51,694 nt of DNA from Acidobacteriaceae bacterium (GTDB lineage: Bacteria > Acidobacteriota > Terriglobia > Terriglobales > Acidobacteriaceae). Below are positions 21,248 through 29,487 of the stretch, piece after piece (the first letter of the stretch is position 1; every line of letters starts with the position of its first letter). A program made the position numbers and the translations under genes. The notes beneath the pieces were generated by a model. It was not told the DNA's origin. It did not search any database and saw nothing but the letters and a program-made list of their open reading frames with translations. The stretch covers positions 1 to 51,694 of the forward strand of contig JAJPKO010000049.1 of assembly GCA_021323655.1 (NCBI GenBank), given 5' to 3'.

Positions 21248-21736
21248 CTACTTATCGGAATCACTGGAAACTGGCAAGCCAACGGCCTTCTGTATGGCTA
21301 TTAAAGGTTTGTATTGGTTCGGATCATTCTGAATATACCCGTCGCCAAGCGGAAATACTTGTTTGCCATCGTTTAACACAACCACTATCCGCTTGTCACC
21401 ACGATTGAACTGCATTTCTGCGCGTGCGATGTCGGAAAAATGTACTAATTCCGAATCCATAATTTGGCCTTTTTTGATTGTATCCACTTTCAAAATTTTT
21501 TGTTGCGGGCGTAACTCCATGCGATAAGCAATAGAGTTCGGCCATATTAGCCACAGGAACAAGGCGCTCAGTGGCAGTGAAACAATAAGGCTTTTCCAGC
21601 TCTTATTATGAGCTAAGTAAAAATTTACCCCAGTAATTATAAATATAAATAGTAACTGTAAGAAGCCAAATGAATAGGGTGGTTCTTCTGCTACGAATAA
21701 ATTGGTCGTGTCTATTAAGATTTTAATTTCGCTCAT
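21248..21736 (-). CDS. Unknown two-helix membrane protein B1
   Basis: Protein of 162 residues. Two hydrophobic helices (LLFIFIITGVNFYLAH and LIVSLPLSALFLWLIWP) are followed by a soluble domain with the shared block KRIVVVLNDGKQVFPLGDGY. It is homologous to the next gene product in its whole layout. The DNA is strongly AT-rich: only 13 of the 60 bases at 21601-21660 are G or C. It follows the spike-like gene by 46 bases on the same strand. Being tethered to the inner membrane and placed after a putative effector gene is compatible with an immunity function, which is inference only. Confidence 0.65.
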   Translation of the reverse strand: MSEIKILIDTTNLFVAEEPPYSFGFLQLLFIFIITGVNFYLAHNKSWKSLIVSLPLSALFLWLIWPNSIAYRMELRPQQKILKVDTIKKGQIMDSELVHFSDIARAEMQFNRGDKRIVVVLNDGKQVFPLGDGYIQNDPNQYKPLIAIQKAVGLPVSSDSDK

Positions 21737-21782
21737 GGTGTTATTTGTTCAATATATTCAATGTATAAAGACGCTAGATAAA

Positions 21783-22520
21783 TCATATAACCTGGTTTCC
21801 GCCAATAATAATGATTTTCTGAGTAATCGATACTTCATGAAACATTGCAATATAAACTGACGGCTGAATGGCTCCAACTTGATCTTTTAAAGCGGAAATA
21901 TCATTGTGAATGCCTTTGATATCAGCATCTGCCACTCTCTCTTTATGGCAATAACCATGAGCTTCACCTACAAATCCGATTAGAGCTGTTTGTGATCCCT
22001 TTAAATCAACATTAACGCCAATCATATTTGTCGCCCATAAGGCATATAGTTGGTACATTTGATATTCATCGTGGTGTTCAGTATTCTTTACAAAGTGTTC
22101 TGCTACGTCGTGGAAATAAGCAACGGGTTCTTTAAGTAGTTGATTCGCCTTATGTTCTATTGAATGTGCAGCCGCATAGATATCATTCGTCGCTCCGATC
22201 ACCGTCCGGTGCAGGTTCCCCAGCGTCGTCTGGATGAAGTTCTGAATCACATTCTCGGTCTTGTTTCCGGTGATCTTCTTGTCCTGATTGCCGCCAATCG
22301 TATGGCTGCGGTTCTGCGTAATGCGCGTAGATTCGTTTCCGTTTGTCTGGCAGTCGTCATTGCCGTGGATCAGCGTCGCGTGGGCCCCATTGGTGCAGGC
22401 CACGGCCGACGTGCTGGTAATGACGCCATAACTTAACGATCCCGAAGGCGGTAACTTGTGGTCTGTTCCAGGATCCGGAACTGCGAGCGGTGTCTGAACT
22501 TCTGCATTGAATGCTGGCAT
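21783..22520 (-). CDS. Spike-like (VgrG beta-helix-type) protein with a divergent C-terminal module
   Basis: Protein of 245 residues from ATG 22520; an upstream in-frame start at 22559 would overlap dapD. Residues about 60-105 (ESTRITQNRSHTIGGNQ, then DKKITGNKTENVIQN) show the short N/G/T-rich repeats of the VgrG C-terminal beta-helix, and the preceding PPSGSLSYGVITSTSAVAC looks like the start of such a helix. The phage-tail-like OB and base domains of VgrG are missing. From about residue 120 the text changes to a helical, His-containing module (AHSIEHKANQLLKEPVAYFH) with no recognised family. Base composition falls at the same place: 35 of 60 bases are G/C at 22381-22440 but 24 of 60 at 21901-21960. 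This suggests a tail swapped onto a delivery scaffold. It starts 19 bases after dapD. Confidence 0.6.
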   Translation of the reverse strand: MPAFNAEVQTPLAVPDPGTDHKLPPSGSLSYGVITSTSAVACTNGAHATLIHGNDDCQTNGNESTRITQNRSHTIGGNQDKKITGNKTENVIQNFIQTTLGNLHRTVIGATNDIYAAAHSIEHKANQLLKEPVAYFHDVAEHFVKNTEHHDEYQMYQLYALWATNMIGVNVDLKGSQTALIGFVGEAHGYCHKERVADADIKGIHNDISALKDQVGAIQPSVYIAMFHEVSITQKIIIIGGNQVI

Positions 22521-22539
22521 ATACTCGACCTGCCTTTCC

Positions 22540-23331
22540 TCATCCACGCCGGTCCACAATTACGGGAACCAGCGTCCGGACCACCGGAACTTCGGTGTCC
22601 ACATCATGAATACCCATTGTTACTACAGACCCAGGTGGAATTGTCAAAGGCGTACTGCCTTCCGCCCTCAGCCATACTCGGTCTATTGCATCATAGACTC
22701 CAGCCAGGCCGGAAATGGTTGTGTTCGCCGCAAGAATAGATCGCGCCCCAATCCGGACACCATCAAATACTCCGCAGTTATAACCCAGCACAACCTCATC
22801 TTCAATAATGTTAGGACTCGCTTCCAGCGGCAGCAGAATGCCGCCCACCGCAGCCTGACACCCTATATTGACTCCGCGCCCCACCTGAGCGCAGGCGCCA
22901 ATCATCGCATGCGAGTCAATCATGCTCCCCGCGCCGATGTAGGCCCCCATTTGCACTACAGCTCCGGGCATTAGCGTCACGCCCGGTTCCAGACGCGCCG
23001 CGTGACGCACAAAGCTGCCGGCAGGCACACGGCACCCTAGAAATGGTGTACTGCGCCATGGCATCGTATCAAGGTCTGCCCCGGGAAAAGGCGCTTGTTG
23101 TACCGTCAGCGCACCGGCCTGCACCACCGCCAGCAATGCCTGCTTCACCCACACATTTACAACCCATGCGTCGCCAGCAGGCTCTGCCACTCGGACCATT
23201 CCGAACTCCAGTGCATGGCGCAGCTCAGCAAACAGCGCAAGCTGCTCCGGCGTCCGTTCCGGCGCACTGCCTGTAATTTCCAACCGCGAACGCAGATTCT
23301 TAACATAGTCTACTTGCGTGGCAGTATCCAT
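22540..23331 (-). CDS. dapD: 2,3,4,5-tetrahydropyridine-2,6-dicarboxylate N-succinyltransferase
   Basis: Lysine and diaminopimelate pathway acyltransferase of 263 residues that uses succinyl-CoA on tetrahydrodipicolinate. A helical N-terminal domain is followed by a left-handed beta-helix. Family blocks are present: GAVVQMGAYIGAGSMIDSHA, VGRGVNIGCQAAVGG, and LPLEASPNIIEDEVVLGYNC with the conserved NIIED-type stretch. The start ATG lies in a context without a strong ribosome site. It is isolated from other dap genes here. The acquired-looking cassette begins directly after its stop codon. Confidence 0.93.
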   Translation of the reverse strand: MDTATQVDYVKNLRSRLEITGSAPERTPEQLALFAELRHALEFGMVRVAEPAGDAWVVNVWVKQALLAVVQAGALTVQQAPFPGADLDTMPWRSTPFLGCRVPAGSFVRHAARLEPGVTLMPGAVVQMGAYIGAGSMIDSHAMIGACAQVGRGVNIGCQAAVGGILLPLEASPNIIEDEVVLGYNCGVFDGVRIGARSILAANTTISGLAGVYDAIDRVWLRAEGSTPLTIPPGSVVTMGIHDVDTEVPVVRTLVPVIVDRRG

Positions 23332-23574
23332 CCACCTATTATCAGAAATACACCGTAATCTCGCACATTATTTTGAGCTGTTCCCTTCAATCAGTCCATG
23401 TAAGTGAGAGTACCCATGTGTTGGAGCGGATGCGGCACACGCGACGCCCCTCCCCCAAATCAACCATCTACGATGAAATGAAAAACTCATTCCTCCGCGA
23501 AAAGTTCCCGGAGAGGTATTTTCGTTATGCCGTCTTTAGGTCACATGTCAAGGGGAAGAGGGCTCCAAAAGAGT

Positions 23575-23609
23575 TGGCCCCCACTCAGGCTTTGCTCTAA
23601 TGGGGACCA
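23575..23609 (-). terminator. Possible hairpin after proS
   Basis: TGGCCCCC and GGGGACCA pair with one mismatch around a 19-base loop, starting 14 bases beyond the proS stop on the minus strand. There is no good T-run. Confidence 0.3.
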
Positions 23610-23622
23610 GAGGTATTGGACG

Positions 23623-25383
23623 TTACACAGCGACGGCAGTATTCTGCAATGCTGCGACGATTTCACCAATCTGCACGTCTTCGCTCGATGCGGTACCGCG
23701 GGCCACGAGTTCTACTTTGCCTTCCGCTGCTTTTTTGCCAATGGTCACGCGGTAGGGAATGCCGATCAGGTCGGCGTCCTTGAATTTCACTCCGGCGCGC
23801 TCATCGCGGTCGTCGAGAAGCACGTCGAATCCGGCCGCTTCCAAATCAGCAGCCACGCGCTCGCCTGTTGCCACAAGGTTGGCGTCAGCCGCATTGGTGA
23901 TGGTCACCACTACATCAAAGGGAGCAATCGAACGCGGCAGCCAGAAGCCGTTCGCGTCGTGGTTCTGCTCAATGCAGGCGGTCAGAATGCGCTCAATTCC
24001 GATGCCATAGCTGCCCATGATCGGCGTCACTTCCTTACCATTCTGGTCGAGCACGCGCGCACCCATGCTCTCTGAGTATTTGTAGCCGAGCTTGAAGATG
24101 TGCCCAATCTCAACGGCCTTTGCCACTTTCAGCGGCTGGCCGCACTGCGGGCAGCCCTCGCCTTCGAGCACGTTGCGCACATCAGCGGCAACGGTCCAGG
24201 TAAAGTCGCGGCCCGGAGTCACGTTGCGGTAGTGGTAGTCGAGCTTGTTGGCGCCGCACACCATGTTCTGGCGGCCTTCGAGAGCGCGGTCGAGGACGAC
24301 CGTTACGCCATCGCTACCCACTGACTTCGCTGGAGTCAGGCCAATTGGGCCAAGATATCCTGCAGGGCCGTGGATATACTGCTCAAGTTCTTCAGCCTGC
24401 ATCGGTCGCAGGTCGGATGTCCCGATGAGGCCGAGCAGCTTGGTCTCATTCACCTGGTGATCGCCGCGCAGGAACACCACAACCGGATACCACGACGGCT
24501 CGTCTTTCGCCGTCTTCCTCTCGGCCATATATGCCACGCACTTAATGTCCTGCGCTTCAGAGATGCCGAAGAACTTCGCGACATCGGCAATGGCGGCCGT
24601 GCCCGGAGTATGCACCAGCTCCGGCTTGCCGTCTCCTGTCAGCTCAAGCTCTTTCACTGGAGCAAGCCGCGAAGTGGCCTTCTCCAGGTTCGCGGCGTAA
24701 TGGCACTTGACGCAGCTTACGATAAAGTCCTCGCCTGCGTCCGTGTAGACCATGAACTCCTGCGACTGCGAGCCGCCCATGGACCCGGAATCGGCCTCGA
24801 CTGCAACAAACTGCAGGCCGCAGCGCGTGAAGATGGCGCGGTAGGCCTGGTCGTGCAGGTCATAGCTCTTGTCCAATCCGGCAGCGTCAATGTCGAAGGA
24901 GTAGCTGTCCTTCATAATGAACTGGCGCACGCGCAGCAGGCCGGACTTGGGACGCGGCTCATCGCGAAACTTCGTCTGGATCTGGTACCAGATCTGCGGA
25001 AGCTGCTTGTAGCTGCGCAGTTCATTCCGCGCAATCGAGGTCATGATCTCCTCATGCGTCATGCCCAGGCAGAGCCATGCCCCTTTGCGATCCTGCAGGC
25101 GGAACATGTTCTGGCCCATCGTGGTCCAGCGGCCGCTCTCCTGCCACACTTCCGCGGGATGGATCGTCGGCAGCAGAAACTCCTGTCCGATCTTGTCCAT
25201 CTCTTCGCGCACAATGCCAACAATCTTGTTGATTGAGCGCTGCCCCAGAAACAGGTAAGAGTAAATCCCGGTGCCGAGCTGGCGAATATATCCTGCGCGG
25301 ACGAGAAACTTGTGGCTCGGGACTTCGGCATCTGCCGGAGCCTCGCGGAGTGTAGGAACAAAAAGCCTGGACCAACGGTGCAT
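23623..25383 (-). CDS. proS: Prolyl-tRNA synthetase, bacterial type
   Basis: Class II aminoacyl-tRNA synthetase of 586 residues, the bacterial (long) form with an editing insertion. ATG 25383 with GGAAG five bases upstream is preferred to an in-frame TTG at 25395. Motif 1 region [15 protein letters not shown], motif 2 ([18 protein letters not shown]) and motif 3 ([12 protein letters not shown]) are all present. The INS editing domain lies in the middle (about 220-400), and the anticodon-binding domain ends the chain ([20 protein letters not shown]). It starts 35 bases after def, within a kdsD-def-proS run. Confidence 0.97.
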   Translation of the reverse strand: MHRWSRLFVPTLREAPADAEVPSHKFLVRAGYIRQLGTGIYSYLFLGQRSINKIVGIVREEMDKIGQEFLLPTIHPAEVWQESGRWTTMGQNMFRLQDRKGAWLCLGMTHEEIMTSIARNELRSYKQLPQIWYQIQTKFRDEPRPKSGLLRVRQFIMKDSYSFDIDAAGLDKSYDLHDQAYRAIFTRCGLQFVAVEADSGSMGGSQSQEFMVYTDAGEDFIVSCVKCHYAANLEKATSRLAPVKELELTGDGKPELVHTPGTAAIADVAKFFGISEAQDIKCVAYMAERKTAKDEPSWYPVVVFLRGDHQVNETKLLGLIGTSDLRPMQAEELEQYIHGPAGYLGPIGLTPAKSVGSDGVTVVLDRALEGRQNMVCGANKLDYHYRNVTPGRDFTWTVAADVRNVLEGEGCPQCGQPLKVAKAVEIGHIFKLGYKYSESMGARVLDQNGKEVTPIMGSYGIGIERILTACIEQNHDANGFWLPRSIAPFDVVVTITNAADANLVATGERVAADLEAAGFDVLLDDRDERAGVKFKDADLIGIPYRVTIGKKAAEGKVELVARGTASSEDVQIGEIVAALQNTAVAV

Positions 25384-25418
25384 ATGCGCTTCCAAAGATG
25401 AGAGGGTAAAGCTCTATT

Positions 25419-25973
25419 CTAACTGGCCTTGCCGTGGCGCTGATAATTCTCCAGTGTGGAGAAGCTCTCGCTCTTCATGCGGTCAATGTAGAGCCGCCCG
25501 TTCAGATGGTCTATTTCATGCTGAAGAATGCGCGCGTACCAGCCGCTGGCTTCGATGGTCTTCCGCGCACCGCGCTCATCCAGACAAGTGACGCGCACTT
25601 TGCGCGCGCGCAGTACGATGGCCATAAACCCCGGCAGGCTGAGGCAGCCTTCGTGAAATGCCCGGTCCGGTTCTGACAACAATTCAATCCTTGGGTTGAT
25701 GATGACATGGAAGGGCACCGGCCTGCGCTCGCGTTCATGCAGCTCCGCCTCAGTCAGATTCTTGTGGTATTCAGCCTTGTCTTCAATCACAGCCAATTGC
25801 AGCGGCTCGCCAATTTGCGGAGCGGCAAGGCCCACTCCGGGCGCATCGTGCATGGTGTCGCGCATGTGCGCAATCAGGTCCTGTATCCATGAACTGCGGA
25901 TCTCTTCCAGTATGAGTTCCCGCGCGTGCTGGCGCAGGACAGGATGGCCGGTGCTGATGATCTTCAGGAGCAT
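25419..25973 (-). CDS. def: Peptide deformylase
   Basis: Fe/Zn enzyme of 184 residues that removes the formyl group from nascent proteins. All three family motifs are present: GVGLAAPQIG, EGCLSLPG (metal Cys) and QHEIDHLNG (metal His pair and catalytic Glu). The ATG at 25973 is two bases after the kdsD stop, so the genes are coupled. A longer in-frame extension upstream overlaps kdsD and can be discarded. The C-terminus is slightly extended (RMKSESFSTLENYQRHGKAS). Confidence 0.95.
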   Translation of the reverse strand: MLLKIISTGHPVLRQHARELILEEIRSSWIQDLIAHMRDTMHDAPGVGLAAPQIGEPLQLAVIEDKAEYHKNLTEAELHERERRPVPFHVIINPRIELLSEPDRAFHEGCLSLPGFMAIVLRARKVRVTCLDERGARKTIEASGWYARILQHEIDHLNGRLYIDRMKSESFSTLENYQRHGKAS

Positions 25974-25975
25974 GG

Positions 25976-26953
25976 TTAAATCATCTCGGTTTCCCACAAA
26001 TCGTGCAGGTGGACGACGCCTTCGATGCGGCGGTCGCCGTCTACTACGATGAGCGAGGTGATCTTCTTCTCTTCCATGATGCGCAGCGCCTCGACGGCGA
26101 ATTCTTCGGCATGGATCGTTTTGGGCGAGCGGTTCATCGCTTCTTCGGCGGTTTTTTCGAGCGTTCGCGGACCCTCGTGTTCCAGGAGGCGGCGCAGATC
26201 GCCGTCGCTGATGACGCCAGCAAGTTTTCCATCCTGCTCGACGGTAGTAATGCCGAGGCCTTTGTGCGACATTTCGTAAATCACCTCGCCCATCGGGGTT
26301 TCCGGGCGCACGCGCGGGATGGCTTCGCCTGAGTGCATCAGGTCGCGCACACGCGACAGCTTTTTGCCCAGCTTGCCTCCGGGATGGAGTGCGGCGAAAT
26401 CTTCTGCGCGGAAACCTTTGCGCAGGGAGACGGCGACCGCCAAAGCATCGCCGAGGGCCAGCATGGCCGTGGTTGAAGCCGTAGGTGCGAGGCCAAGGCC
26501 GCAGGCCTCCTGCTTTACGCTGCAATCAAGGGCAATATCGCTGGCCTGGGAGAGCGTGGACGTCATGTTGCAGCAGAAGGAGATAAGCGCGTCACCTACG
26601 CGCTTAATGGTGGCAAGAAGGCGCAGAATTTCTTCAGTTTCACCACTGGCCGAAAGCGCAATCACCACATCGCCACGCGCGACCATACCTAAATCGCCGT
26701 GGACCGCTTCTGCGGGATGAAGAAAGAGTGCAGGGCTTCCGGTGGAACTGAGGGTTGCGGCTATTTTCTGCGCAATGATGCCGCTCTTGCCCATTCCGGT
26801 GACTACGACGCGTCCGCGCGATTGCCCGCACTGAAGGATGACGTCCACGGCGCGCTCAAAATCGGCGGCCATGGGGCCTTCGAGCCGGGCGGCGAGTTCT
26901 ACAAGCGCCTGGGCCTCGATGCGCACCAGTTCTGCCGGGGAATGGTAGTTCAT
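25976..26953 (-). CDS. kdsD: KpsF/GutQ-type arabinose-5-phosphate isomerase
   Basis: SIS-domain isomerase making arabinose 5-phosphate for Kdo and lipopolysaccharide, 325 residues from ATG 26953. A GTG at 27001 would add 16 residues but would nearly reach the divergent tlpA start, so I do not use it. The SIS domain has GRVVVTGMGKSGIIAQKIAA and HPAEAVHGDLGMV. Two CBS domains follow (about 205-325), with RVRPETPMGEVIYEMSHKGL and TIHAEEFAVEALRIMEEKKI. It is the first gene of the kdsD-def-proS run. Confidence 0.92.
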   Translation of the reverse strand: MNYHSPAELVRIEAQALVELAARLEGPMAADFERAVDVILQCGQSRGRVVVTGMGKSGIIAQKIAATLSSTGSPALFLHPAEAVHGDLGMVARGDVVIALSASGETEEILRLLATIKRVGDALISFCCNMTSTLSQASDIALDCSVKQEACGLGLAPTASTTAMLALGDALAVAVSLRKGFRAEDFAALHPGGKLGKKLSRVRDLMHSGEAIPRVRPETPMGEVIYEMSHKGLGITTVEQDGKLAGVISDGDLRRLLEHEGPRTLEKTAEEAMNRSPKTIHAEEFAVEALRIMEEKKITSLIVVDGDRRIEGVVHLHDLWETEMI

Positions 26954-27002
26954 ACGGTCAAAATGGATGGTAACAGGCACATCCCGTAAAATTGTAGTCA
27001 CG

Positions 27003-27650
27003 ATGAAACGGAATCACGCAGTCCTGCTGGTGCTGGTAGTGGCGCTGGTGCTCATGGTGTGGGCGGGAATCACCAACTATCGCCATCGCAAGGCCGAAGA
27101 AGCGCGCATGCACGAGATGCAGGCCATGCTGGTGCCAGCTGCGCCCGCCAGCAATGCACAAGCTACGGATGAGGACGAGCGATCGCCGCTCGAAGGCAAG
27201 CCCGCTCCTGCGTTTGTTCTGGAAGACCTGAACGGGAAGAAGGTTTCGCTGGCGAGCTATAAGGGCAAAGCTGTGATGGTGAACTTTATGGCGACATGGT
27301 GCGCTCCCTGCAAGGTGGAAACTCCGTGGCTGATTCAGTTGCGGCAGCAGTACGCTCCTCAGGGATTTGAGATTCTGGGCATCTCGACGGACGACCTGGA
27401 CAAGGACGACAAGAAAAAGAACGCCGAAGACAAGGCGGAAATCGCAAAATACGCCGTCAACATGCACATTGATTATCCTGTGCTGATTGATGGTGATTCG
27501 ATTTCAAAGCAGTATGGCGGAGTGGATGCACTGCCTACTTCGTTCTTTGTAGACCGGACCGGAAAAATTGTCGCTGCGACCGTAGGGCTGCATGACCGCG
27601 ATGAGCTTGAGGCTGATATTAAGAAGGCACTCGCAGGGCAAGGAGCGTAA
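27003..27650 (+). CDS. Membrane-anchored TlpA/ResA-type thioredoxin
   Basis: Protein of 215 residues with one N-terminal transmembrane anchor (AVLLVLVVALVLMVWAG), then a periplasmic thioredoxin fold. The active site is WCAPC with Cys100 and Cys103. AlkyI-hydroperoxide-reductase/redoxin features surround it: PAPAFVLEDLNGKKVSLASY before and GGVDALPTSFFVDRTGKIVA with the cis-Pro after. It probably reduces disulfides for cytochrome c or outer-envelope proteins. The neighbour one base downstream encodes a DsbD-alpha-like domain, which would be a natural redox partner. Confidence 0.9.
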   Translation: MKRNHAVLLVLVVALVLMVWAGITNYRHRKAEEARMHEMQAMLVPAAPASNAQATDEDERSPLEGKPAPAFVLEDLNGKKVSLASYKGKAVMVNFMATWCAPCKVETPWLIQLRQQYAPQGFEILGISTDDLDKDDKKKNAEDKAEIAKYAVNMHIDYPVLIDGDSISKQYGGVDALPTSFFVDRTGKIVAATVGLHDRDELEADIKKALAGQGA

Positions 27651-27651
27651 C

Positions 27652-28140
27652 GTGCGCAGAATTCTTGTTGCCGGCCTGCTGACTGCTTCCTCCTGCATGT
27701 TTGCTCAGAAGCTGGCATGGCAATCTAATGCCCAGCCCAAAACGACGCAGCAGGTGCAGTTCCTTCTTCCCGAACAGGTGACAGTCCCGGCCCGAAGGCC
27801 ATCAACGATTGAGATGCATTTTCGCGTAAACAACGGCCTTCACATCAACTCGCACACTCCACAGGAAAAGAGCCTGATTCCCACGCAGCTCATGGTGGAG
27901 GAACCGGCAGGACTGAAGATAGAGGCAGTGGATTTTCCTCCGGGAACGGACTACTCACCCGCTTTTAGCCCCAGCGATAAGCTGAGCGTCTATACCGGTG
28001 AATTTGTGCTGCGGGCGCATGTCGTGGCCCAAGCAGGAGAGCACCTGCTCCAGGGTACGCTGCGTTATCAGGCGTGCGATGCGAACTCCTGCTATCCGCC
28101 GAAGAAGGCGCCGGTGGCAGTGAATGTTGTGGGAAAGTGA
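27652..28140 (+). CDS. Stand-alone DsbD N-terminal (alpha) domain protein
   Basis: Exported protein of 162 residues. The start is GTG 27652, with AAGGAG just ahead, inside the previous gene's end. A signal peptide ends near CMFAQ. The rest matches the immunoglobulin-like DsbD-alpha domain: NNGLHINSHTPQEKSLIPTQ and, near the end, LRYQACDANSCYPPKKAPV with the two redox cysteines. Full DsbD has a membrane beta domain and a C-terminal thioredoxin domain; neither is fused here. With the upstream TlpA it could form a split redox relay. The electron donor through the membrane is not in the window. Confidence 0.8.
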   Translation: MRRILVAGLLTASSCMFAQKLAWQSNAQPKTTQQVQFLLPEQVTVPARRPSTIEMHFRVNNGLHINSHTPQEKSLIPTQLMVEEPAGLKIEAVDFPPGTDYSPAFSPSDKLSVYTGEFVLRAHVVAQAGEHLLQGTLRYQACDANSCYPPKKAPVAVNVVGK

Positions 28141-28318
28141 CGGCAAAGGGCTGGACTTTCATCCACGTCTCACTCATTCTGCTGGTAAAAATCCCGTGCC
28201 AGCGACTTGCCTTCTGTTCGCAGAGAAAAAGGCATGACCTGCCATGCAGACGAAACTGTTCATCTGTCCGCATCTCTGGGCGGTCCGGCGAATCTGATAC
28301 TTCATAGGAGAGGACCAG

Positions 28319-29305
<987 letters not shown>

Positions 29306-29310
29306 TTTTT

Positions 29311-29347
29311 TGTCCGGAAGTGGACAGCATGTGTCCGGTTATGGACA
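29311..29347. promoter_or_regulatory. Two copies of a TGTCC-N6-GGACA palindrome
   Basis: TGTCCGGAAGTGGACA (29311-29326) and TGTCCGGTTATGGACA (29332-29347) share perfect five-base arms, with centres 21 bases apart, that is two helical turns. They lie just after the aldo/keto reductase stop and 141 bases before the wHTH-AAA regulator gene. Two in-phase dyads strongly suggest binding of a dimeric regulator, probably controlling the downstream gene. The protein that binds is not known. Confidence 0.6.
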
Positions 29348-29487
29348 CGAAAACCAGGCCTGAATGCTGCTGGCACTTCTAAACCGCATAGAATCATCTG
29401 CTGTCATAGCTTCTGGCTGGCAGCCTGGTTGCTAACAGTTACTACGAACATAAGTCTAGCAGACAAAGGTAGCTGAAAAATTTTCCT

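Noticed and set aside
25974-26525. Upstream extension of the peptide deformylase frame into kdsD
   Set aside because: Arg/Pro-rich antisense-like text inside kdsD; the Def fold begins at ATG 25973.
29353-29372. Possible sigma-54 -24/-12 promoter (GG-N10-GC) after the duplicated palindrome
   Set aside because: Only GGC and TGC match; the rest of the consensus is missing and the palindromes lie too close for enhancer sites.
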